From: a bacterium
GTDB taxonomy: Bacteria > Armatimonadota > Abditibacteriia > Abditibacteriales > Abditibacteriaceae
Length of the DNA stretch: 64,000 bases
Direction of reading: 5' to 3'
Assembly: GCA_004172935.1 (NCBI GenBank)
Contig: SDZD01000028.1
Span: 1-64,000, forward strand
Part shown: piece by piece, positions 43,603-50,281 of the stretch
Position numbering within the stretch: the first letter of the stretch is position 1
Layout: every line of letters starts with the position of its first letter
The notes under the pieces: model-generated
The model's input: the letters and a program-made list of their open reading frames with translations, nothing else
What the model was told of the DNA's origin: nothing
The model's database searches: none
Translations under genes and position numbers: made by a program

Positions 43603-44193
43603 TCAGCGAAAAGCAAAAGTAAATTTGGAAGAGGGAGATGCAAACGTCGAAGAGATAACATCGGGAGCCAACGTCTTCACATGCCCATCGGCGAAACAGT
43701 AGTTGGCTTTCTGTTGGTGGCGTTGCGACGGCGAGTTACTGTTCGTCGCAGCATCAGTGGGCATTACGTTCCACGAGTTCCACGTCAGCGCATCATCATC
43801 CCCATCACCGAACATCACTGTCAATGGCGATTCCAGCACCTGATTCATCGTGACGCGCGACAGGCGGCGATTATAGAAATAGTCGGTCGAAAAATTGGCG
43901 CTCTTTCCCTGAGCCGATGGGCATTGAAACAGTTGAGTCGATTTCACGTAGGGTTGAAGCAAATCAGCCCACCCCGTCGAAGTGGTTTGATGAGCTAATG
44001 GGTACGTCTCGTTATAATCCTGCAAATATTGCATCATCCCCAAACCAATCTGTTTGAGGTTCGACATGCAAGAACTTCTTCTGCCACCCCTGGGTTCGTT
44101 ATATCTGGCGAACACCGGAAACAGAAAAGCGGCGATAAGGGCAATAATGCCCACAACAATCAAGGCTTCGAGGAGAGTAAAAGCGCGTTTCAT
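43603..44193 (-). CDS. Prepilin-like H-X9-DG protein, array gene 9
   Basis: A 196-residue paralogue from the ATG at 44193; the frame is open 26 codons further up, but that part overlaps gene 8 and lacks signal character. N-terminus MKRA|FTLLEALIVVGIIALIAAFLFPVFARYNEP. SSCMSNLKQIGLGMMQYLQDYNE, FQCPSAQ, DYFYNRRLSRVTM and GDGDDDAL follow. Its H-X9-DG element, RHQQKANYCFADGHVKTL, lacks the usual DG/GG after the histidine. The C-terminal tail STFASPSSKFTFAFR resembles that of gene 10, which suggests these two arose by a rather recent duplication. Confidence 0.85.
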   Translation of the reverse strand: MKRAFTLLEALIVVGIIALIAAFLFPVFARYNEPRGGRRSSCMSNLKQIGLGMMQYLQDYNETYPLAHQTTSTGWADLLQPYVKSTQLFQCPSAQGKSANFSTDYFYNRRLSRVTMNQVLESPLTVMFGDGDDDALTWNSWNVMPTDAATNSNSPSQRHQQKANYCFADGHVKTLAPDVISSTFASPSSKFTFAFR

Positions 44194-44198
44194 GAGAG

Positions 44199-44777
44199 TT
44201 AGCGAAAAGCAAAGGTAGGAGTCGAATCTCGTTCGCGAAAAGTGGAGCGGATGCCCATCGGCGCCAACCATTTCACATGCCCATCGGCGAACACATAATT
44301 GGCACCGTCACGATGACGACGAGCAGGAGAGTTTTCGTTCGATAGCCACGACGAAGGCATCTGTGACACCGAGTTCCACGTCGGCGCGTTGTCGTTGCCT
44401 TCGCCAAGAGAAATGGTCTGTTCGGGTGACTTGCATACGCTCATCGCCAAATGCGCCAGACGGCGATTGTAAAAATAGTCGGTTGTATGCGGCTTGCCCC
44501 TGGGCACTGCCGGACACTGAAAATAGAGCGGCGATTTGATGTAAGGTAAAATCGCATCAGCCCACCCAGTTGTGTCAGTAAGGCGAACAGGTGGAAAAAT
44601 ATTGCCCGCATCTTGAGCATATTGCATCATCCCCAGCCCGACTTGCTCAAGGCGCACCTGACACGCGCTCCGAGTCGGCGTAACCCGCCGCGAGAACACC
44701 GTAGCCCCCAGCGCTGCCACAATCAAAACAATGACGATAAAGATCATAGCTTCAATCAAGGCAAAAGCGTGTTTCAT
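44199..44777 (-). CDS. Prepilin-like H-X9-DG protein, array gene 8
   Basis: A 192-residue paralogue. The ATG at 44777 is preferred over a GTG two codons up. N-terminus MKHA|FALIEAMIFIVIVLIVAALGATVFSRR keeps E5 but has Ala for Thr at position 2. The first block is diverged (SACQVRLEQVGLGMMQYAQDAGN), followed by FQCPAVP, DYFYNRRLAHLAM, GEGNDNAP and RHRDGANYVFADGHVKWL. It has an extra cysteine (SVCKSPEQ). The tail DSTPTFAFR links it to genes 9 and 10. Spacing is 6 bases from gene 7 and 5 bases to gene 9. Confidence 0.85.
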   Translation of the reverse strand: MKHAFALIEAMIFIVIVLIVAALGATVFSRRVTPTRSACQVRLEQVGLGMMQYAQDAGNIFPPVRLTDTTGWADAILPYIKSPLYFQCPAVPRGKPHTTDYFYNRRLAHLAMSVCKSPEQTISLGEGNDNAPTWNSVSQMPSSWLSNENSPARRHRDGANYVFADGHVKWLAPMGIRSTFRERDSTPTFAFR

Positions 44778-44783
44778 GATCAC

Positions 44784-45371
44784 TTAACGAACGGCGAAGG
44801 TCGGGAGAAAATCTTTTTGTGAAAATTTCGTAGTTATTTTGTCCGGCTTCAGCCATTTGACATGCCCATCAGCGAAACCATAATTAGCCCCTCCCAGATG
44901 CCGCCATGCCGGAGAACTCTCGTCTTTAATCCAGGCCGTGGGCAACTGGGAAAGCGAAGCCCACGTCGTTGCGTCGTCATCCCCCTCTCCAGTCAAAATT
45001 GTTAGCGCCACAGACTCGAATTTTTCCACCGATACACGACCAACACGGCGGTTATAAAAATAGTCGCTCGATAGCTCGGCATTATTCGGCGCTGTCGGAC
45101 ATTGAAACATCACTCTCGACTTGACATAGGGCTGCAGCATATCCGCCCATCCGTTGGTAGCCGACAACTGAACAGCTGGAAACTTCTCCTCGTAATCTTG
45201 CACGTATTGCATAAATCCCAGCCCTATCTGCTTAAGGTTCGACTGGCACACAGAGCGTCTTGCCTGCCCGCGATGATCGGGACGCGAAAGCACGGGGAAA
45301 AGAATCGCCGCCAAAATCATGACGATCAAGATAACGACAATAAATTCGACGAGAGTAAAAGCGCGTCTCAT
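44784..45371 (-). CDS. Prepilin-like H-X9-DG protein, array gene 7
   Basis: A 195-residue paralogue with N-terminus MRRA|FTLVEFIVVILIVMILAAILFPVLSRPDH. SVCQSNLKQIGLGFMQYVQDYEE, FQCPTAP, DYFYNRRVGRVSVEKF, GEGDDDAT and WRHLGGANYGFADGHVKWLKPD carry the family pattern. The AWRH before the motif is shared with genes 1, 2, 3 and 5, so this member is intermediate between the canonical group (8-12) and the shorter, altered group (1-5). It ends in LPTFAVR. Spacing to gene 6 is 4 bases. Confidence 0.85.
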   Translation of the reverse strand: MRRAFTLVEFIVVILIVMILAAILFPVLSRPDHRGQARRSVCQSNLKQIGLGFMQYVQDYEEKFPAVQLSATNGWADMLQPYVKSRVMFQCPTAPNNAELSSDYFYNRRVGRVSVEKFESVALTILTGEGDDDATTWASLSQLPTAWIKDESSPAWRHLGGANYGFADGHVKWLKPDKITTKFSQKDFLPTFAVR

Positions 45372-45375
45372 GGTA

Positions 45376-45966
45376 TTAACGAATGGCGAGAGTCACATCA
45401 CTTCCGACTACAGGAAGTTCCGTCTTGATGTTGGAGGGGCCAATCCGCTTCACATGCCCATCAACAAATAAATAATTAGCACGAGTGCCGGCATAATGAC
45501 GAACCGATGGTGCGGGGTAAGCGACCATCCAGGCGGCAGGTAACTGCGTTATCGAGTTCCAGTAAGGTGAATCATCGGCGCCATCCCCACCCAAAATCGT
45601 CACTTGCGGCTCCAGAATTTTCTCTACGCTCACACGGGAAAGATGCCGATTATAAAAATAGTCCGTCGATAACTTCACAGCATGGCGAGGCCCCGAAGGG
45701 CACTGAAAAACCGCCGCCGATTTGAGATACGGCTTAAGCACATGCCCCCACCCCTTTATGGCTCCGACACGAGCGGGTGGAAATCTCTCGCTATTGTCCT
45801 GCACATACTGCAAGAATCCCAGCCCAATCTGCTTCAGGTTCGATTGGCACATTCCTCCTCGATCATCGCAGATAGTCCTATTGAAAACAGGAAGCACAAT
45901 CGCCGCCGAAACCCCGACAGTCGCCACAACGACGATAAGTTCGATAAGAGTAAAAGCACGCCTCAT
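45376..45966 (-). CDS. Prepilin-like H-X9-DG protein, array gene 6
   Basis: A 196-residue paralogue with N-terminus MRRA|FTLIELIVVVATVGVSAAIVLPVF, the closest to the general type IV prepilin consensus (FTLIELIVV). GMCQSNLKQIGLGFLQYVQDNSE, FQCPSGP, DYFYNRHLSRVSVEKI and GDGADDSP follow. Its last motif is altered: RHYAGTRANYLFVDG has eleven residues between H and DG instead of nine, an insertion of two. Its start overlaps gene 5's stop by 4 bases. It is the first gene in the transcript order to carry a fully canonical prepilin signal. Confidence 0.84.
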   Translation of the reverse strand: MRRAFTLIELIVVVATVGVSAAIVLPVFNRTICDDRGGMCQSNLKQIGLGFLQYVQDNSERFPPARVGAIKGWGHVLKPYLKSAAVFQCPSGPRHAVKLSTDYFYNRHLSRVSVEKILEPQVTILGGDGADDSPYWNSITQLPAAWMVAYPAPSVRHYAGTRANYLFVDGHVKRIGPSNIKTELPVVGSDVTLAIR

Positions 45967-46496
45967 GGAATCACCATCCTAAAATCGTCCGTGACCCGCT
46001 TGGACTTAAGCCACTTGACATGCCCATCGGCAAAACAATAATTGGCCCCCTCAATATGCCGCCATGCTGGAGAGTTCTCGTCTGTGCGCCACGAATCAGG
46101 AAAACGCGCCAGCGGCAAACCATCGTTTCCATCACCCAGTAAAATCAACGTTGGCGGCGAGGCACTCCCCTTCAGCGGCTTCTCTAAAAACCGGGCGTGA
46201 AAAAAATAGTCGCTCGCTCCCTTCGGCCCCGATGTTGTAGAACACCGAAAAACCCTGTCTTCCTTGATATACGGCTTGAGCAGCGCGGGCCAATGGCGAG
46301 AAGGTAAATCCCCGCCATTATCAGTCACATATTGTTGAAGCGCCAAACCAATTTGCTTCAAATTCGACTGGCAGTTAGCACGACGAGCGTTTTCCCGCGC
46401 CCCCATAAATTTTGGAATCAATAGGGCGGTTAGAATCAGGAAAATAGCCAGCTGCCATCTGAATTCCAACCAGGTAAAAGCGCGTCTCCTGTTCAT
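45963..46496 (-). CDS. Prepilin-like H-X9-DG protein, array gene 5
   Basis: A 177-residue member of the short subgroup. N-terminus MNRRRA|FTWLEFRWQLAIFLILTALLIPKF: FT and E5 are kept, but an Arg and a Trp break the start of the helix, which is unusual for a functional pilin assembly segment. ANCQSNLKQIGLALQQYVTDNGG, FRCSTTS (Pro of FQCP lost), DYFFHARFLEK, GDGNDG and WRHIEGANYCFADGHVKWLKSK follow. No TFAFR tail; it ends in DDFRMVIP like gene 3. Both ends overlap neighbours by 4 bases (ATGA). Confidence 0.83.
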   Translation of the reverse strand: MNRRRAFTWLEFRWQLAIFLILTALLIPKFMGARENARRANCQSNLKQIGLALQQYVTDNGGDLPSRHWPALLKPYIKEDRVFRCSTTSGPKGASDYFFHARFLEKPLKGSASPPTLILLGDGNDGLPLARFPDSWRTDENSPAWRHIEGANYCFADGHVKWLKSKRVTDDFRMVIP

Positions 46497-47035
46497 CGGC
46501 TCACCTCCCTAAAATCGCTCGAAACCTGTTGGGGTTCGAGCCACTTGATACGCCCATCGGCAAAGCTATAACAGCCCCCACCCATATGTCGCCGCGCCGA
46601 AGAATTCTCATCCGTACGCCACGACTCAGGAAATCCTGCCAACGCTCCCCCATCGCTTCCATCGCCCAATAAAATCGGCGTCGCAGAGGAAGCAAGATTA
46701 TCGAGCTTATGCAAAGGTTTTTTCAAATAACGCGCGTTGAAAAAATAGTCGCTCGTCCCCTGCTCTCCCGACTTTGAAGGGCAACGAAATACCCTGTCGT
46801 TCTTGATGTAGGGCTTAAGCGAAGCATCCCAATTACGAGCAGGCGAATACCCATTGTTATCCGCCACATACATCCACAACGCGACCGAAATATGCTTCAA
46901 GTTCGCCTGACACGACGAACGCCGAGCATTATCCCACCCCTTCATAAACACCGGAATCAAAATCGCCGCGAGGACGAAGATAATCGCAAACGTAATCAGA
47001 TTGTCGATTACGGTAAAAGCACGTCTCCTTTTCAT
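46493..47035 (-). CDS. Prepilin-like H-X9-DG protein, array gene 4
   Basis: A 180-residue member; the ATG at 47035 (overlapping the preceding stop) is preferred over an open extension of 16 codons. N-terminus MKRRRA|FTVIDNLITFAIIFVLAAILIPVFMKG: the invariant glutamate at +5 is replaced by aspartate. SSCQANLKHISVALWMYVADNNG is the most diverged first block (HIS for QIG). FRCPSKS, DYFFNARYLKK and GDGSDGGAL follow, and RRHMGGGCYSFADGRIKWLEPQ keeps H-X9-DG. It ends in DFREVSR. Confidence 0.82.
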   Translation of the reverse strand: MKRRRAFTVIDNLITFAIIFVLAAILIPVFMKGWDNARRSSCQANLKHISVALWMYVADNNGYSPARNWDASLKPYIKNDRVFRCPSKSGEQGTSDYFFNARYLKKPLHKLDNLASSATPILLGDGSDGGALAGFPESWRTDENSSARRHMGGGCYSFADGRIKWLEPQQVSSDFREVSR

Positions 47036-47565
47036 GGCATCACCATCCTGAAAGTGCTCTTCACACGGCTGGCTTTCAGCCATTTGACGTGCCCATCGCC
47101 AAACGCATAATTAGCCCCCTCCAAATGCCGCCACGCCGGAGAACTCTCATCCGTGCGCCAGCCAGTCGGAAAACGAGCCACTGGCGAATCATCGCTCCCA
47201 TCCCCCAGCAAAATTAGCGATTGAGGCGCAGAAATACCTCCCAGTTCTCTTCTCAAAAGTCGCGCATTGAAAAAATAGTCCCCTCTGCCTCGCCCGTCAT
47301 TTTTCACCGGACAGCGAAAAATGTCCTTCTCTTTCGCGTACGGCTTAGTCAGCGAAACCCAATCGCGCGTTGGCAAAACTCCATCGCTATCCTCTGTGTA
47401 CTGCCACAGAGCCAGACAAATTTGCTTCAAATTCGACTGACAAGTCGCACGACGAGCATTGTTCCGAGCACGCGAAAATACCGGAACCAAGATGGCAAAT
47501 AAAACCACCCACACCGCCAACGTAACGGCATGGTCAATCAAAGTCCCCGCCCGTCTCCGCTTCAT
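47032..47565 (-). CDS. Prepilin-like H-X9-DG protein, array gene 3
   Basis: A 177-residue member. N-terminus MKRRRAGTLIDHAVTLAVWVVLFAILVPVFSRARNN: phenylalanine at +1 is lost (AGTLID) and E5 is aspartate, so processing by a prepilin peptidase is doubtful although the membrane helix remains. ATCQSNLKQICLALWQYTEDSDG, FRCPVKN, DYFFNARLLRREL, GDGSDDSP and WRHLEGANYAFGDGHVKWLKAS follow; the family ending is TFRMVMP. It overlaps genes 2 and 4 by 4 bases each. Confidence 0.82.
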   Translation of the reverse strand: MKRRRAGTLIDHAVTLAVWVVLFAILVPVFSRARNNARRATCQSNLKQICLALWQYTEDSDGVLPTRDWVSLTKPYAKEKDIFRCPVKNDGRGRGDYFFNARLLRRELGGISAPQSLILLGDGSDDSPVARFPTGWRTDESSPAWRHLEGANYAFGDGHVKWLKASRVKSTFRMVMP

Positions 47566-48095
47566 TTCCCCACCATCCTAAAATCGCGGTTCACCCTGTT
47601 GACCTTCATCCACTTAACATGCCCATCTGCAAAGCCATAATTCGCGCCATCGAGATGCCGCCACGCGGGAGATTTTTCATCCGCGCGCCAAGATGATGGC
47701 AATTGAGCAAGAGTCGCATTCAGCCCACCATCATCTTGCCCATCGCCGATAAGAACGAGCGTCTTAGGCGAAGCAATCGTGACAGTCGCAGCCTCCACGA
47801 AACGCGAGTTGAAAAAGTAATCGTTGTTGCCCTTCGTGATAGTCGTTTCAGAACACTGAAACACCATGTCGCTTTTGGCATAAAACACAACCGGAGTCAC
47901 CCAATCGCGTAGAGGCAACTTCTCATCATAATCCTGACTGTATTGTCGAAGCGCCAATCCAATTTGCTTCAGATTCGATTGACAGGAAGCCCGTCGCGCG
48001 TTGTGAGGCGACCTGTTCACTAGAGGTTGAAAGAGGAACGCGCAGACGGAGAAAAAGCACAACAGCAGAAGATAAGGGAGGAGGCGTGTTTTCAT
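47562..48095 (-). CDS. H-X9-DG protein without prepilin motif, array gene 2
   Basis: A 177-residue member whose N-terminus is MKTRLLPYLLLLCFFSVCAFLFQPLV: no FTLIE-type motif at all, only a basic start and a hydrophobic stretch that can act as a signal anchor. The globular part is fully kept: ASCQSNLKQIGLALRQYSQDYDE, FQCSETT, DYFFNSRFVEA, GDGQDDGGL and WRHLDGANYGFADGHVKWMKVN. A 104-base piece (47644-47747) is identical in DNA to gene 1. It overlaps both neighbours by 4 bases. Confidence 0.84.
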   Translation of the reverse strand: MKTRLLPYLLLLCFFSVCAFLFQPLVNRSPHNARRASCQSNLKQIGLALRQYSQDYDEKLPLRDWVTPVVFYAKSDMVFQCSETTITKGNNDYFFNSRFVEAATVTIASPKTLVLIGDGQDDGGLNATLAQLPSSWRADEKSPAWRHLDGANYGFADGHVKWMKVNRVNRDFRMVGK

Positions 48096-48625
48096 CGCGC
48101 CACCACCCGAAAATCGCGATTGACGCTTTTAACTTTGAGCCACCTGACATGCCCATCAGCAAAGCCATAATTTGCGCCATCGAGATGCCGCCACGCGGGA
48201 GATTTTTCATCCGCGCGCCAAGATGATGGCAATTGAGCAAGAGTCGCATTCAGCCCACCATCATCTTGCCCATCGCCAATAAGCACGAGCGTCTTAGGCG
48301 AAGAGATATTCCAGTTAGAACTTCCCAGAAAGCGAGCATTGAAAAAATAATCGCTGGTGCCCTGTGTGATAGCCGTTTCGGGACATTGAAAAAGCGACTC
48401 ACTCTTCAAATAAGGCAAAACAACCGTCCCCCAGTCAGCCGAGGGCAACGTCTCATCATAATCCTGACTATATTGCTGAAGCGCTAATCCAATCTGCTTG
48501 AGATTCGATTGACACGAAGCACGACGAGCAGAGGGTCGAGTGTGCTGATGCGTCGGAAAGAAAAATGCCGTCCCAACAACAAGGACGCAAAGGAGAATGA
48601 GAATTTGGAGGAGGCGTGTTCTCAT
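48092..48625 (-). CDS. H-X9-DG protein without prepilin motif, array gene 1 (first)
   Basis: A 177-residue member, first in transcript order. N-terminus MRTRLLQILILLCVLVVGTAFFFPTHQ: a signal-anchor-like segment with no prepilin motif. ASCQSNLKQIGLALQQYSQDYDE, FQCPETA, DYFFNARFLGS, GDGQDDGGL and WRHLDGANYGFADGHVRWLKVK are all kept. Upstream on the coding strand, AGGAGG lies about 14 bases before the ATG, too far for ideal pairing but one of the rare Shine-Dalgarno-like strings here. No clear promoter could be named in the AT-rich region before it. It overlaps gene 2 by 4 bases (ATGA). Confidence 0.84.
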   Translation of the reverse strand: MRTRLLQILILLCVLVVGTAFFFPTHQHTRPSARRASCQSNLKQIGLALQQYSQDYDETLPSADWGTVVLPYLKSESLFQCPETAITQGTSDYFFNARFLGSSNWNISSPKTLVLIGDGQDDGGLNATLAQLPSSWRADEKSPAWRHLDGANYGFADGHVRWLKVKSVNRDFRVVAR

Positions 48626-48820
48626 TCAAACAGTGTTCCCCTCCTGACAAAGTTTTAAACAAAATTTTCCAATGTCACCCCCTAATTAGCCAAATCCCTA
48701 AAAATCGGATATACTGATGCCAATGAATTAGAAGATATCAGCCCTCAACAACCACCTCTTCTAACCTCAAAAACACCTTGCCCCTCACCAAATAGGCAAG
48801 CCCCCACCAACATCCAGCAA

Positions 48821-48850
48821 ATCATCTGTGTTCATCTGTGTCTAAAAATC
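48821..48850. repeat. CATCTGTGT word repeat
   Basis: ATCATCTGTG is directly followed by TTCATCTGTGTCTAAA, a tandem pair of CATCTGTG with period 10. This wording is familiar from gene-free DNA of many unrelated bacteria (recalled, not searched). Confidence 0.5.
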
Positions 48851-48929
48851 ACCAGCCAAGCAACGCCCACAACCTCCCACCAAAACTATGCCCCTCTCCT
48901 CAACTCCCCCACACCTCCTCTGGAAGTTC

Positions 48930-48962
48930 TCCCTCTGTGTCTCCGTGCCTCTGTGGTGAATT
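48930..48962. repeat. CTCTGTGTCTCCGTGCCTCTGTGG repeat word
   Basis: CCCTCTGTGTCTCCGTGCCT runs on into CTGTGGTGAATT. The phrase has an internal 8-10 base period (CTCTGTGT, CTCCGTGC, CTCTGTGG) and belongs to the same type as the word at 48821; both occur only in this gene-free stretch of the window. Confidence 0.5.
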
Positions 48963-48970
48963 GAATAAAA

Positions 48971-49063
48971 ATTGATTAATCAATCTTTCCCCTCAATTTC
49001 ACTCTCAAATCCAAATACGTTCCCACTTTAATCAATCTTCTGGGCCAAAAAAGATTGATTAAA
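48971..49063. repeat. AATCAATC palindromes
   Basis: ATTGATTAATCAAT (48971-48984) is a perfect palindrome. TTTAATCAATCTT (49027-49039) and AAGATTGATTAAA (49051-49063) are perfect 13-base inverted copies with an 11-base centre. All share the core GATTGATTAA. They lie 115-207 bases before the E1-beta start and could bind a regulator. Confidence 0.6.
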
Positions 49064-49177
49064 GCCCCAAAAAAATTGAAAAACACCAAAAAAAATTGTT
49101 TTCCGCCCTAATTCAATTCCCCTCCAATAGAAGGCACGCGCAACTTTCCCAGCCAACTATTTCCTAAACCATCACTG

Positions 49178-50161
49178 ATGCCCGAACTGTACTATTCGCA
49201 CGCCATTCGCGAGGCAATGGCCGAAGAAATGCGCCGCGACCCCCGTGTGTTCCTGTTAGGCGAAGACATCGCCGGATATGGCGGAGCCTTCAAGGTAACT
49301 CAAGGGCTGGCCGAAGAGTTCGGAACTGAGCGCGTGCGCAACACCCCCATCTCCGAGAACACCATCGTCGGAGTCGGAGTTGGCGCCGCAGTGTGCGGAA
49401 TGCGCCCCATCGTTGACATCATGTTCCAGGACTTCATCGCCCTCGCGATGGATCAGCTCGTCAACCACGCCGCCAAGTTCTACTACATGTATGGCAATCA
49501 GGCGCCCGTCCCCCTCGTGGTGCGAACCCCGGCGGGCGGCGGACGCAACTATGGGCCAACCCACTCGCAGTCGCTTGAGGCGTGGCTCATCCACGTCCCC
49601 GGCCTCAAAGTAGTGGCCCCTGCCTTCGCCGCCGACGCCAAAGGCTTGCTCAAAGCCGCTATCCGTGACGATAACCCCGTCGTCTTCGTCGAATCGAAAC
49701 TGCTGTACGGCGTGCGTGGCGAAGTTCCCGAAGGCGATACCATCATCCCTCTCGGCGAAGCCAAAGTCGTCCGCGAAGGCGACGCCGTGACGCTCATCGC
49801 CTATTCGCGCATGACCATCGAATCGCTCAAAGCCGCGCAAATTCTCGCCAGTCGTGGCATCGAAGCCGAAGTTGTTGATCTGCGCACCCTCAGTCCGCTC
49901 GACATCGACACCGTCGCCGCCAGCGTCGAAAAAACCGGGCGCGCCGTCGTGGTCTGCGAAGACTGCCTAACAGGCGGCATTTCCGCCGAAGTCATGTCGC
50001 GCGTGGTCGAAGAGTGCTTCGACTTCTTGCAAGCCCCGGTGAAGCGAGTCGCGGGCCTCGATACCCCGCTCCCCTGCGCCGATATTCTCGAACGCGCCGC
50101 CCTGCCCGACGCCAATAAAATCGTAGCCGCCGTCGAAGCCTCATTCGCCGCGTATCCGTGA
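49178..50161 (+). CDS. pdhB: 2-oxoacid dehydrogenase E1 component, beta subunit
   Basis: A 327-residue transketolase-like subunit. The family blocks are AIREAMAEEMRRDPRVFLLGEDIAGYGGAFKVTQGLAEEFGTERVRNTPISENTIVGVGVGAA, DIMFQDFIALAMDQLVNHAAKFYYMYG, VVRTPAGGG...GPTHSQSLEAWLIHVPGLKVVAPA, and a C-terminal transketolase domain with VEVVDLRTLSPLD-like text. It provides part of the ThDP site of pyruvate (or branched-chain 2-oxoacid) dehydrogenase. The YGGAFKVTQGL and GRNYGPTHSQ features fit pyruvate or acetoin types equally; the alpha subunit is not next to it. No Shine-Dalgarno sequence. Confidence 0.92.
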   Translation: MPELYYSHAIREAMAEEMRRDPRVFLLGEDIAGYGGAFKVTQGLAEEFGTERVRNTPISENTIVGVGVGAAVCGMRPIVDIMFQDFIALAMDQLVNHAAKFYYMYGNQAPVPLVVRTPAGGGRNYGPTHSQSLEAWLIHVPGLKVVAPAFAADAKGLLKAAIRDDNPVVFVESKLLYGVRGEVPEGDTIIPLGEAKVVREGDAVTLIAYSRMTIESLKAAQILASRGIEAEVVDLRTLSPLDIDTVAASVEKTGRAVVVCEDCLTGGISAEVMSRVVEECFDFLQAPVKRVAGLDTPLPCADILERAALPDANKIVAAVEASFAAYP

Positions 50162-50281
50162 TAAAAAAGCGCCAATCATCGCCCAATTAAAGTCAAGTAA
50201 TTGTGAGCGGATGGCTCTAATTATCTCAATCAGTCGGCAAGGTGCGAGGCTGGCGTTTCTTTTGCGCCCTATGCGGCCATC

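Larger units (their letters stand above)
48626..49177. other. Gene-free, AT-rich stretch between divergent genes
   Basis: The 552 bases between array gene 1 and the E1-beta gene contain no coding frame. They hold repeated words (48821-48850, 48930-48962) and AATCAATC-type palindromes (48971-49063), listed separately. Promoters for both divergent transcripts must lie here but none is clear. Confidence 0.8.

Noticed and set aside
41881..48625. Array considered as CRISPR, transposon array or phage tail genes
   Set aside because: Repeats are whole genes of about 180-196 codons with coding similarity; no short spaced repeats, transposase or phage genes are present.
50199..50212. AATTGTGAGCGGAT, identical to 14 bases of the E. 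coli lac operator
   Set aside because: The right half is not symmetric and differs from the operator, and both LacI operators found here have other half-sites. Treated as chance similarity.
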